Of a stretch of 64,000 nucleotides of DNA, positions 26,084-34,453 are shown piece by piece. This DNA comes from Crystallibacter sulfonylureivorans_A (lineage in GTDB: Bacteria; Actinomycetota; Actinomycetes; Actinomycetales; Micrococcaceae). The stretch spans positions 1-64,000 of the forward strand of contig NZ_JBLKRT010000017.1 in assembly GCF_047607445.1 (NCBI RefSeq), read 5' to 3'. Within the stretch, counting starts at the first letter, position 1. The number at the start of each line of letters is the position of its first letter. Both the position numbers and the translations under genes were made by a program. The notes below the pieces were generated by a model. That model saw only the letters and a program-made list of their open reading frames with translations. It was not told the DNA's origin and did not search any database.

Positions 26084-28123
26084 TCAGGGCACCGGATCCG
26101 CTGCCGCCGCGAACTGGGACATGTAGAGCCGGTAGTACGGGCCTTCGGCAGCCAGCAGCGTGGCGTGGTTGCCCTGCTCCACGATCTTGCCGTCCTCCAT
26201 CACCAGGATCACGTCCGCGTCCCGGATGGTGGAGAGCCGGTGCGCGATCACAAAACTCGTCCGGTCGGAACGCAGCGCGGCCATTGCGTGCTGCACCAGC
26301 AGCTCGGTGCGCGTGTCCACCGAGCTGGTGGCCTCGTCCAGGATCAGCAGCGACGGGTTGGCCAGGAACGCCCGCGCAATAGTGATCAGCTGCTTCTCAC
26401 CGGCGGAGACGTTGTTGCCCTCTTCGTCGATCAGGGTGTCGTAGCCGTCCGGCAGCGCCCGGACAAAACGGTCCACGTAGGTGGCCTTGGCTGCCGCCAT
26501 GACCTCTTCCTCGGTGGCATCCAGGTTGCCGTAGCGGATGTTGTCGAAGATGGAGCCGCCGAACAGCCAGGCGTCCTGCAGCACCATGCCCACCTTGGAA
26601 CGCAGTTCGGCCCGGCTGAGCGCGGTGATGTCCACGCCGTCCAGCGTGATCCGGCCGGCGTCGAGTTCGTAGAACCGCATCACCAGGTTGACCAGCGTGG
26701 TCTTGCCCGCTCCCGTCGGCCCCACGATCGCCACCGTCTGACCGGGGTTCGCCGAGAAGGAGAGGTCTTCGATCAGCGGCTTGTCCGCGGTGTAGCTGAA
26801 GCTGACGTTGTGGAACTCCACGTGGCCGTCGGTCTTGGCCGGCAGCGTCTCGGTGGCGGTGTCCGGCTCCTGCTCATCGGCGTCGAGCAGTTCAAAAACC
26901 CGCTCCGCGGAGGCAACGCCGGACTGCAGCATGTTGGCCATGCCCGCCATTTGGCTCAGCGGCTGGTTGAATTCGCGCGAGTACTGGATGAACGCGGTGG
27001 CATCGCCCAGGGTCATGGACCCCGACGCCACCCGCAGGCCACCGACCACGGCAATGCCCACGTAGCTCAGGTAGGAGATGAACTGCATCACCGGCATGAT
27101 CATGCCGGAGACGAACTGGGCGCCGAACGAGGCCTTGTAGAGCTCCTCGTTCTTCTCGTCGAACTGTTCCACCGACTGCTGTTCGCGGCCGAAGGCCCGG
27201 ACCAGATCGTGGCCGCTGAACGATTCCTCGATGTGGCCGTTGAGCGCACCGGTGTGCTTCCACTGGGCGGTGAACAGCTTCTGGCTCCGGGTGCCGATCA
27301 GGCCGGCGCCGACGGCGGACAGCGGCAGCGCGATCAGCGCGATCAGGGCCAGCTGCCAGGAGACGATGAACATCATGATGGTGATGCCCAGCAGGCTCAG
27401 CGCGGACATGATCAGCTGCGCGAAGGCCTGCTGCAGTGCCTGCTGGATATTGTCGACGTCGTTGGTCACCCGGGAGAGCATGTCGCCGCGCTGCCGGGTG
27501 TCGAAGTAGTTCAGCGGCAGCCGGTTCAGCTTGGCTTCCACGTCCTGGCGCAGCCCGAAGACCACCCGCATCACAATCCGGTTCAGCAGCCAGCCTTGCA
27601 GCCACATGAACAGCGAGGAGACCACGTACATGCCCAGCACCAGCAGGATCAGGTTGCCCAGCAGTTGGAAGTCGATGCCCACGCCGGGCACCAGTTCCAT
27701 GCCGGAGAGCAGAGCTGCGAACTGATCCTGGCCCTGCGCGCGGAGTCCGGCGATGACTTCTTCCTGGCTGGCGCCGGCCGGCAGGTTCATCCCGATCGCG
27801 CCGTTGAAGATGACGTCCATGGCGTTGCCCAGCACCTTGGGCGCAATCACGTTGAGCACCACGGCCACCACAACCATGGCCAACACCAGGACGATGCTGG
27901 CTTTCTCCGGCTTCAGCAGGCCGAACAGGCGCTTGGCGGACGGCCAGAAGTGCTGGGCCTTGCGGGTCGGTGTCCCGGTCATGAAATCCTGGTCGGCCTC
28001 GCCGGGCTGGAACTGCTCCTCCAGGACCTCTGCCTCGGCTTCCGCGGCAGCGGCAGGGGTGGGCGCTGCCACCGGGTCGGGTCCGGTGGCCAGCTCGGAC
28101 TGGGCTTCTTTGTCCGGACTCAT
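26084..28123 (-). CDS. Heterodimeric ABC exporter, subunit with canonical catalytic site
   Basis: A 679-residue half-transporter: an N-terminal Ala/Glu-rich tail (1-65), six membrane segments (about 85-380), then a nucleotide-binding domain. Walker A is GPTGAGKTT (about 452), the signature is NVSAGEKQ (degenerate relative to SGGQ), and Walker B LLILDEATSSVDTRTE keeps the catalytic Glu. It overlaps the upstream partner by 4 bases (28120-28123), so the two are made together. Asymmetric catalytic sites (Glu here, Asp in the partner) are the mark of heterodimeric type IV exporters such as those for multidrug or lipid export. The substrate is unknown. Confidence 0.9.
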   Translation of the reverse strand: MSPDKEAQSELATGPDPVAAPTPAAAAEAEAEVLEEQFQPGEADQDFMTGTPTRKAQHFWPSAKRLFGLLKPEKASIVLVLAMVVVAVVLNVIAPKVLGNAMDVIFNGAIGMNLPAGASQEEVIAGLRAQGQDQFAALLSGMELVPGVGIDFQLLGNLILLVLGMYVVSSLFMWLQGWLLNRIVMRVVFGLRQDVEAKLNRLPLNYFDTRQRGDMLSRVTNDVDNIQQALQQAFAQLIMSALSLLGITIMMFIVSWQLALIALIALPLSAVGAGLIGTRSQKLFTAQWKHTGALNGHIEESFSGHDLVRAFGREQQSVEQFDEKNEELYKASFGAQFVSGMIMPVMQFISYLSYVGIAVVGGLRVASGSMTLGDATAFIQYSREFNQPLSQMAGMANMLQSGVASAERVFELLDADEQEPDTATETLPAKTDGHVEFHNVSFSYTADKPLIEDLSFSANPGQTVAIVGPTGAGKTTLVNLVMRFYELDAGRITLDGVDITALSRAELRSKVGMVLQDAWLFGGSIFDNIRYGNLDATEEEVMAAAKATYVDRFVRALPDGYDTLIDEEGNNVSAGEKQLITIARAFLANPSLLILDEATSSVDTRTELLVQHAMAALRSDRTSFVIAHRLSTIRDADVILVMEDGKIVEQGNHATLLAAEGPYYRLYMSQFAAAADPVP

Positions 28124-29853
28124 GCCACTTCCTCCACCGCGGTCTGGGAATCAACAATTTCCTGGTAGGTTTCGGAGCTTTCCAGCAGTTCCTCATGGGT
28201 GCCGCGGGCCACGATCTGCCCGTGCTCCAGCACCAGGATCTGGTCCGCCTCGATGATCGTGGCCACACGCTGGGCAACGATGATCACGGTGGCGTCCTTG
28301 GTGGTCCCCTTCAACGCAGCCCGCAGCCGGGCGTCGGTTGCCACGTCCAGCGCCGAGAACGAGTCGTCAAAGAGGTAGACCTTGGGCTTGGCCACCAGCG
28401 CCCGGGCAATGCAGAGCCGCTGGCGCTGTCCGCCTGAGACGTTGGTGCCGCCCTGGGAGATCGCCGACTCCAGTCCTTTGTCCTTGGCGCGGACGAAGCC
28501 GTCGCCCTGGGCCACGCGCAACGCCTCCCAGAGTTCCTCGTCGGTGGCGTCCGGATTGCCGAAGCGCAGGTTGTGCGCCACGGTGCCGGAGAACAGGTAC
28601 GGCCGCTGCGGCACCAGGGCCACCCGGTCGGTGATGTCCGTGCGGGCCATCCGGGTGACCGGAACGCCGTCGATCAGCACGTCGCCGCTGCCGGCATCGA
28701 ACAGCCGCGGCAGCATGCTGATCAACGTGGTCTTGCCGGCGCCGGTGCTGCCAATGATCGCCGTGGTTTGACCGGGCCGTGCGGTGAAGCTGACATCACG
28801 CAGCACCGGCACTTCAGCACCGGGATAGGCGAAGGTCACGTTGCGGAACTCGACGACTCCGGCGGGCTCGCGTGCCTTCTCCGGCTCGGCGGGTTCGTGC
28901 ACGGAGGGCTCGACGTCGAGCACCTCGCCGATGCGTTCGGCGCAGACCGAGGCGCGCGGGATCATCATCGCCATGAACGTCCCCATCATCACCGCCATCA
29001 GGATCTGCAGCAGGTACTGCAGGAAAGCGGTCAAAGCGCCCACCTGCATCTCGCCGGCGTCCACGCGCAGGCCGCCGAACCACAGCACCGCCGCCGTGGC
29101 CAGATGCAGGATCATGCCGATCGAGGGGAACATCAGCACGAACAGGTTGCCGACCGAGACCGAGACATCGGTCAGTTCACGGTTGGCCTTCTCGAAGCGC
29201 TTGGCCTCGTAGGGCTCGCGGACGAAGGCCCGGACCACGCGGATGCCGGTGATCTGCTCGCGGAGCACACCGTTGATGCCATCGATCTTCTCCTGCATGG
29301 TACGGAAGAGCGGCATCAGCTTCCAGACCAGCAGGCCCACCACAACAAACAGCAGCGGCACCGAGACCCAGACCAGCCAGGACAGCTGCAGATCTTCGCG
29401 CAGGGCCATGATGATGCCGCCGACGCACATAATCGGGGCCATCACCATGAAGTTCAGGCCCATCAGCACCAGCATCTGCACCTGCTGCACATCGTTGGTG
29501 CCGCGCGTGATCAGGCTGGGCGCGCCAAACTGGCCCACCTCGCGGGCGGAAAACCCGGTGACCTTATGGAAGATTCCGCGGCGCAGGTCGCGGCCCACCG
29601 CCATCGCCGCCTTGGACCCGAAGTAGACGCCGGCGATCGCGGCGGCCACCTGGACAAAGCTGACGGTCAGCATGACGCCGCCGGTGCTCCAGATGTAGTC
29701 GGTGTCGCCGCGGGCAACGCCCTCGTCGATGATCTGGGCATTCAGGCTGGGTAGATACAGTGCCGCGATGGTCGCAATGAGCTGCAGGACCACCACAGCG
29801 GCAACGAAGGGGAGATAGGGACGGCCGTAATGGCGGATTAAACGGAGCAGCAT
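28120..29853 (-). CDS. Heterodimeric ABC exporter, subunit with degenerate catalytic site
   Basis: 577 residues: six membrane segments (about 15-315) and a nucleotide-binding domain with Walker A GSTGAGKTT (about 368), canonical signature NVSGGQRQRL, and Walker B VYLFDDSFSALD, where Asp replaces the catalytic Glu. This is the expected degenerate half of a heterodimeric exporter. ATG 29853 starts MLLRLIRHYGRPYLPF. It is the first gene of a two-gene operon with the 679-residue subunit. Confidence 0.9.
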   Translation of the reverse strand: MLLRLIRHYGRPYLPFVAAVVVLQLIATIAALYLPSLNAQIIDEGVARGDTDYIWSTGGVMLTVSFVQVAAAIAGVYFGSKAAMAVGRDLRRGIFHKVTGFSAREVGQFGAPSLITRGTNDVQQVQMLVLMGLNFMVMAPIMCVGGIIMALREDLQLSWLVWVSVPLLFVVVGLLVWKLMPLFRTMQEKIDGINGVLREQITGIRVVRAFVREPYEAKRFEKANRELTDVSVSVGNLFVLMFPSIGMILHLATAAVLWFGGLRVDAGEMQVGALTAFLQYLLQILMAVMMGTFMAMMIPRASVCAERIGEVLDVEPSVHEPAEPEKAREPAGVVEFRNVTFAYPGAEVPVLRDVSFTARPGQTTAIIGSTGAGKTTLISMLPRLFDAGSGDVLIDGVPVTRMARTDITDRVALVPQRPYLFSGTVAHNLRFGNPDATDEELWEALRVAQGDGFVRAKDKGLESAISQGGTNVSGGQRQRLCIARALVAKPKVYLFDDSFSALDVATDARLRAALKGTTKDATVIIVAQRVATIIEADQILVLEHGQIVARGTHEELLESSETYQEIVDSQTAVEEVA

Positions 29854-30071
29854 CGGTGTGACGCAACTTTCGGGGCAAGGGTTGAGTGAGGCCAGATAGA
29901 GGCTACACCTTTTAACTGATTGGCGAAAGCCAATCGGAGGGGTGTTTTCTTGCCAGTATTGAAACGATTTAGCCCGGAATCACGCCGCGGAAGGCCTTGT
30001 GGCTGGCGTCATATGTACGTCCGCTGGAATACTGAGTCGGAACCAAACCACTACTTGGGGAGGACCCAATC

Positions 30072-31583
30072 TTGGACGACCAGATTTTCCAGATCATCGC
30101 CATGCTGATCTACATGGCAGGAATGCTGGCTATCGGTTGGTGGGCCTATCGGCGCACCAGTGACCTCGACGACTACATGCTGGCTGGCCGCGGCCTCAAG
30201 CCCGGCGTAGCGGCGTTGAGTGCCGGCGCCTCGGACATGTCCGGCTGGCTGCTGATGGGACTGCCGGGCGCACTCTACGTCGGCGGCCTGTTCGAAGCGT
30301 GGATTGCGATCGGCCTGACCATCGGCGCCTGGCTCAACTGGAAGCTTGTGGCCCCGCGGCTGCGTTCCTACACCGAAGTGTCCAACGATTCGATCACCGT
30401 CCCCAGTTTCCTGGAGAACCGACTGAAGGACCGCTCGCATCTGCTGCGGGTTGTCTCCGGCGTGATCATTTTGGTGTTCTTCACCTTCTACGTCTCCTCC
30501 GGCATGGTGGCCGGCGGTATCTTCTTCGAGTCATCGTTCGGCTCTTCCTACGAGGTCGGCATGCTGGTGGTTGCCGGCGTCACGGTGCTGTACACCATGT
30601 TCGGCGGCTTCCTCGGCGCGAGCTACACCGACGTAGCCCAAGGTCTGCTGATGTTCGCGGCCCTGCTGCTGGTGCCGATTGTCGGAGTCTTCGCCACCGG
30701 TGGCCTCGGTGCCACCATCGAGTCGATCCAGCAGGTGGACCCGAACCACCTGAGCCTGTTCACCGGCGGCGCCGTCGCCGGCATCTCGGCAGCAGCCTGG
30801 GGCCTGGGCTACTTCGGACAGCCGCACATCATCGTCCGCTTTATGGCACTGCGCACGCCCGGCGAGGCGAAGACCGCCCGCCGGATCGGCATCGGCTGGA
30901 TGCTGATGACGGTACTTGGCGCCACCGCCACCGCGCTGGTGGGCGTGGCCTACTTCCAGCAGAACCCGGGCGCCACCCTCACGGACGCCAAGTCGGCGGA
31001 ATCGGTCTTCCTGGACCTGTCCCAGATCCTGTTCCACCCGTTCGTCGCAGGTTTTGTGCTGGCGGCCGTGCTGGCGGCGATCATGAGCACCGTCTCCTCG
31101 CAGCTGATCGTCTGCTCCTCGGCACTGGTGGAGGATCTGTACAAGATCTTTGCGCGCAGGCAGGCGTCGGCGCAGACCCAGGTAATGCTCGGCCGGCTGG
31201 GCGTGCTGGTGGTCTCCCTGGTGGCCGGCATCCTGGCCTGGGCGCGCAATGACACCATCCTGGGCCTGGTGGCCTTCGCCTGGGCAGGCTTCGGCGCCTC
31301 CTTCGGGCCCACCATCATCCTGTCCCTGTTCTGGCGGAAGCTCACCGTCGCCGGAGCGCTCTCCGGCATGGTTGCCGGTGCGGTGACGGTGTTCGTCTGG
31401 GGCACGTCGGCGCTCTCGGACACCATGTACGAGATTGTCCCGGGCTTCATCCTCAACGTGGTTGTCGCCGTCGTCGTCAGCCTCCTGACGCACAAGCCCG
31501 TGCCGGAAATCGAGTCAGAGTTCGAGGAAGCCGTCCGCCGGGTGCATGCGCAGGAAACCCCGCTGGCTGCCGCAGAGCGCTGA
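30072..31583 (+). CDS. putP: Sodium/proline symporter
   Basis: A 503-residue SSS-family membrane protein with about 13 membrane segments. DDYMLAGRGLKPGVAALSAGASDMSGWLLMGLPGALYVGG (about 35-75) is the PutP signature including the sodium site, and the later YFGQPHIIVRFMALR (about 255-270) is a further family mark. It opens with TTG 30072 preceded by GGGGAGGACCCAATC, giving MDDQIFQIIAMLIYMAG. Role: proline uptake as nutrient or osmoprotectant. A hairpin follows. Confidence 0.92.
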   Translation: MDDQIFQIIAMLIYMAGMLAIGWWAYRRTSDLDDYMLAGRGLKPGVAALSAGASDMSGWLLMGLPGALYVGGLFEAWIAIGLTIGAWLNWKLVAPRLRSYTEVSNDSITVPSFLENRLKDRSHLLRVVSGVIILVFFTFYVSSGMVAGGIFFESSFGSSYEVGMLVVAGVTVLYTMFGGFLGASYTDVAQGLLMFAALLLVPIVGVFATGGLGATIESIQQVDPNHLSLFTGGAVAGISAAAWGLGYFGQPHIIVRFMALRTPGEAKTARRIGIGWMLMTVLGATATALVGVAYFQQNPGATLTDAKSAESVFLDLSQILFHPFVAGFVLAAVLAAIMSTVSSQLIVCSSALVEDLYKIFARRQASAQTQVMLGRLGVLVVSLVAGILAWARNDTILGLVAFAWAGFGASFGPTIILSLFWRKLTVAGALSGMVAGAVTVFVWGTSALSDTMYEIVPGFILNVVVAVVVSLLTHKPVPEIESEFEEAVRRVHAQETPLAAAER

Positions 31584-31609
31584 TCCGCTTCACCCACCGC
31601 ACCCACACT

Positions 31610-31655
31610 GGTGCCCTTCCCGGCGTCGGCTACTTTCGACGTCGGGAAGGGCACC
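31610..31655 (+). terminator. Hairpin terminator after putP
   Basis: 19-bp arms with one mismatch (31610-31628 GGTGCCCTTCCCGGCGTCG; 31637-31655) and an 8-base loop, 26 bases past the stop. Confidence 0.75.
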
Positions 31656-31826
31656 TGCCGCGCTTCGGGTGCTCTGTCGTCGACCCTTCGAGCGGGCCGC
31701 CGTCGGGACTTGGTGGCATCGGCAGTCGTCACGCGGCCGGGTGGCTGCCGTCGAAGCGGCACAGCCGGGCCGTAACTACGGTCGGGCGGGCGCGCCGCCG
31801 TTAGCGGCCTGCCTGGAAGGGCCGCG

Positions 31827-32117
31827 CTACCGGTGCTCGTACGTCAGGCAGTCGGCGTTGTCGGCGCCGGGTCCCACGTGGACCGCCGGAGCTTGGCACA
31901 TGAGGTGGTCGTTGTGCGTGCATTCAGCGCGCTGGCAAGCACCAACCCCGGCCAAGACCTTGGGCAGGCCGCCGTGCGCTCCGGTGTCAATGAACGTGGC
32001 GCAGGCAGCGTGGTTTTCGCCGCCGGCAACGGTGATGGCACCGGCATTGCATTCAGAGTGATCGTTGAAAGAGCAGTTGGTAACGCTGCAGTCGGAAACG
32101 TGAGCTGTTGCGGTCAT
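31827..32117 (-). CDS. DUF1540 small Cys-rich protein with a duplicated motif
   Basis: A 96-residue protein. Two copies of a Cys-rich motif occur: DCSVTNCSFNDHSECNAGAI near the start (about 9-28) and CQRAECTHNDHLMCQAPAVH (about 61-80), each followed by an Asp/Ala-Cys-Thr-type tail (HAACATF, NADCLTY). These fit the DUF1540 pattern and could bind metal. ATG 32117 has GGAGGAACC in front; the longer frame to 32408 overlaps the ligM promoter. It is divergent from ligM across 238 bp. No function is established. Confidence 0.8.
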   Translation of the reverse strand: MTATAHVSDCSVTNCSFNDHSECNAGAITVAGGENHAACATFIDTGAHGGLPKVLAGVGACQRAECTHNDHLMCQAPAVHVGPGADNADCLTYEHR

Positions 32118-32267
32118 GGCGGTTCCTCCATGCTTCTGTCGCTCGAATGGGCACCCTGGCTGGGCTGGCCCTGAATCCACGTTAGGCCTGTGAGACGCAA
32201 TCAAAAAGGCAGATTTTCGTTCCCTATTTCCCCGCCGGCGGATTTTCCCCGGACGAAAACCGTCGAC

Positions 32268-32287
32268 ATATCTACCTCCATAGATAT
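32268..32287. promoter_or_regulatory. Inverted repeat in the ligM promoter region
   Basis: ATATCTA (32268-32274) and TAGATAT (32281-32287), perfect 7-bp arms around a 6-base spacer, 69 bases upstream of the ligM start. It is AT-rich against a GC-rich background, as an operator would be. The half TAGATA also occurs in the PadR-type site near vanA (40228-40233), though the spacing differs. Confidence 0.55.
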
Positions 32288-32305
32288 AGAGTCGAGGTGT
32301 CTTGG

Positions 32306-32327
32306 GATTGTGCACTGCATCACAATC
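32306..32327. promoter_or_regulatory. Second inverted repeat in the ligM leader
   Basis: GATTGTG (32306-32312) and CACAATC (32321-32327), perfect 7-bp arms around 8 bases. It lies between the first inverted repeat and the ligM ribosome site, so it could be an operator or part of the mRNA leader. Confidence 0.45.
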
Positions 32328-32355
32328 AAGCCGCCATCGAGGAGGACAAGTACCC

Positions 32356-33762
32356 ATGAGCGCAAAGAACCTCCAGGAAGTCCTGGACCAATCCGGCAAT
32401 ACCGTCAACCTGCTGCGTAACTCGCAGCTCGGCGCCTACATCTACCCGGTCGTCGCGCCGGAATTCACCAACTGGCGCAGCGAACAGCGAGCTTGGCGTG
32501 AGTCCGCGGTGCTGTTCGACCAGTCGCACCACATGGACAACCTGTTCATCAAGGGCAAGGACGCCCTGAAGCTGATTTCGGATACCGCCATCAACTCGGT
32601 AGCCAACTTCCCGGTCAACAAGGCCAAGCAGTACGTTCCCACCACGCCGGCCGGACACGTGATCGGCGACGGCATCCTCTTCCACGAAGCCGAGGGCGAG
32701 TACGTTTACGTGGGCCGCTCCCCTGCCGCCAACTGGCTGATCTACCACGGTGAAACCGGCGGCTACGATGTGGACATCGAAGTGGACCGCCGGTCCCCGT
32801 CGCGCCCCATGGGCCAGCCGGTGAAGCGCAAGTACTGGCGCTTCCAGATCCAGGGCCCGAACGCCTGGAAAATCATCGAGAAGGTCAACGGCGGCCCGGT
32901 GGAGCAGCTGAAGTTCTTCAACATGGACCACATGCAGGTGGCCGGCCGCCAGGTCCACACCTTGCGCCACGGCATGGCCGGCGCGCCGGGCCTGGAGATC
33001 TGGGGCCCCTACGAGACCTACGATCAGGTCCGCGACACGATCCTGGAAGCGGGCCAAGAGTTCGACATGCTCGCCGTCGGCTCCCGCGCTTACCCGTCCA
33101 ACACGCTGGAATCCGGCTGGATCCCGTCGCCGCTGCCGGCCATTTACACCGGCGAGGAACTGCGCTCCTACCGCGAATGGCTCGGCGCCGACAGCTACGA
33201 AGCCGTCAACGCGGTGGCGGGAAGCTTTGTCTCCGACAAGATCGAGGACTACTACCTGAACCCGTGGGAGCTGGGCTACGGCCACATGGTGAAATTTGAC
33301 CACGATTTCATTGGCCGCGAAGCCCTCGAGAAGATCGACCCGGCAACGCAGCGCAAAAAGGTCACGCTCGAATGGAACGCCGACGACGTGGCCAAGATCT
33401 TCGCCTCGCTTTTCGATGCCGACGGCACGTCGTACAAGTACTTCGACCTGCCGCTGGCCAACTATGGCTCGTCGAACTATGACGCCGTGCTCGACGCCGC
33501 CGGCGAGACGATCGGCCTTTCCATGTTCACCGGCTACTCCGCGAACGAGAAGAAGGCGCTGTCCCTGGCCACCGTGGACGCGGATGTTCCGGAGGGCACC
33601 GAAGTCACCGTGGTGTGGGGCGAGCCCGACGGCGGGTCCCGCAAGACCACGGTGGAGCCGCACCAGCAGCTGAACGTGCGCGCCATCGTCAGCCCGGTAC
33701 CGTACTCCTCGGCGGTCCGGCAGGACTACCCGGGCGGCTGGCGCTCCGGCAAAAAGGCCTGA
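32356..33762 (+). CDS. ligM: Tetrahydrofolate-dependent vanillate-type O-demethylase (LigM family)
   Basis: A 468-residue protein of the GcvT (aminomethyltransferase) fold that moves an aryl O-methyl group to tetrahydrofolate. It follows the Sphingobium LigM sequence closely in my memory: NTVNLLRNSQLGAYIYPVVAPEFTNWR, VLFDQSHHMDNLFIKGKDALKL, NKAKQYVPTTPAGHVIGDGI, and SRAYPSNTLESGWIPSPLPAIYTGEEL. LigM demethylates vanillate and 3-O-methylgallate; DesA of the same family acts on syringate, so the exact substrate should be called vanillate-like. ATG 32356 follows GAGGAGGACAAGTACCC. The adjacent MetF-like gene would reduce or recycle the methylated folate pool, a partnership also seen with SYK-6 ligM. 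A hairpin follows the stop. Confidence 0.9.
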   Translation: MSAKNLQEVLDQSGNTVNLLRNSQLGAYIYPVVAPEFTNWRSEQRAWRESAVLFDQSHHMDNLFIKGKDALKLISDTAINSVANFPVNKAKQYVPTTPAGHVIGDGILFHEAEGEYVYVGRSPAANWLIYHGETGGYDVDIEVDRRSPSRPMGQPVKRKYWRFQIQGPNAWKIIEKVNGGPVEQLKFFNMDHMQVAGRQVHTLRHGMAGAPGLEIWGPYETYDQVRDTILEAGQEFDMLAVGSRAYPSNTLESGWIPSPLPAIYTGEELRSYREWLGADSYEAVNAVAGSFVSDKIEDYYLNPWELGYGHMVKFDHDFIGREALEKIDPATQRKKVTLEWNADDVAKIFASLFDADGTSYKYFDLPLANYGSSNYDAVLDAAGETIGLSMFTGYSANEKKALSLATVDADVPEGTEVTVVWGEPDGGSRKTTVEPHQQLNVRAIVSPVPYSSAVRQDYPGGWRSGKKA

Positions 33763-33795
33763 TGACCGGCTGCTCCTAAGGAGCACGACGGCGAA

Positions 33796-33831
33796 CGGCG
33801 GGGAGGATCTCCGAAGGCATCCTCCCCGCCG
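33796..33831 (+). terminator. Hairpin terminator after ligM
   Basis: Perfect 13-bp arms CGGCGGGGAGGAT (33796-33808) and complement (33819-33831) with a 10-base loop, 33 bases after the ligM stop. Confidence 0.8.
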
Positions 33832-33891
33832 CTTCAGTCAATCGACTGGTTGTTGGCCGCCGTCACTGTGAACGCTGGCCCACCGAGCCTG

Positions 33892-34191
33892 TTAGTCGCC
33901 ATCCTCCGGCAGGACCGTCTCCTCGACGTACCGCTCGCCCGTCTCTGTTTCGCGGACGCTGTAGTGCTGTTCCATATGCTCAATGGCGGCGGCGTCCTCG
34001 GGGCCGGGCGCCTTGACCGGGTCATCGATGGCGGTGCGGTCGGCATCGCCGTAGACGTTGGCCAGACCCTGCTTGGCGTCCGGGGGTAATTCACCCGGCG
34101 CCAGCAGCTCTTCGTCCCGGGACGTTTCGCCCGCGGTCTCGTCCCGGTCCTTCCGGTCGTAGCGGTCCGGATTGTTGATTTGCTCGCTCAT
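33892..34191 (-). CDS. Acidic hypothetical protein
   Basis: 99 residues, very rich in Asp/Glu, with no membrane segment or signal. ATG 34191 has a strong GGGAGGAGTTCC site, so it is probably expressed. It has no motif I recognise; MSEQINNPDRYDRKDRDE is a charged N-terminal tail. It lies between ligM and the MetF-like gene on the opposite strand to ligM. Confidence 0.6.
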   Translation of the reverse strand: MSEQINNPDRYDRKDRDETAGETSRDEELLAPGELPPDAKQGLANVYGDADRTAIDDPVKAPGPEDAAAIEHMEQHYSVRETETGERYVEETVLPEDGD

Positions 34192-34307
34192 GGAACTCCT
34201 CCCGTCAGGCGCCCGTGCGCCGTATCTTCACCTAATCACACAGCAGTCGCGTGCAACAGGGCCGCCAGGCGTCCTTCGCCGTATCCCGGAGCCTCCGCAG
34301 GCGCCCG

Positions 34308-34407
34308 TTCGCTCCCACCTATCAAGAGCCGGGCAAACCAATCGCCCTAGTCAGAGCGGGGTAAGCGTTTTGAAACGTGGGAGGTTACTCCTATAGGTGG
34401 GAGCGAA
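34308..34407. repeat. Distant 15-bp inverted repeat downstream of the MetF-like gene
   Basis: TTCGCTCCCACCTAT (34308-34322) and its exact complement (34393-34407), 70 bases apart. It lies between the stop of the MetF-like gene (34454) and the start of the acidic protein gene (34191). It could form a long cruciform or act as a terminator. Confidence 0.6.
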
Positions 34408-34453
34408 GGCCCCCTGCCACCGGCCGGCGAAGACTCCGCACCGGCAGGCCCCG

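Noticed and set aside
26072..28168. Plus-strand 698-residue open frame opposite the ABC exporter
   Set aside because: No recognisable motif, His/Gln-rich shadow composition, and fully antisense to a protein with clear Walker motifs.
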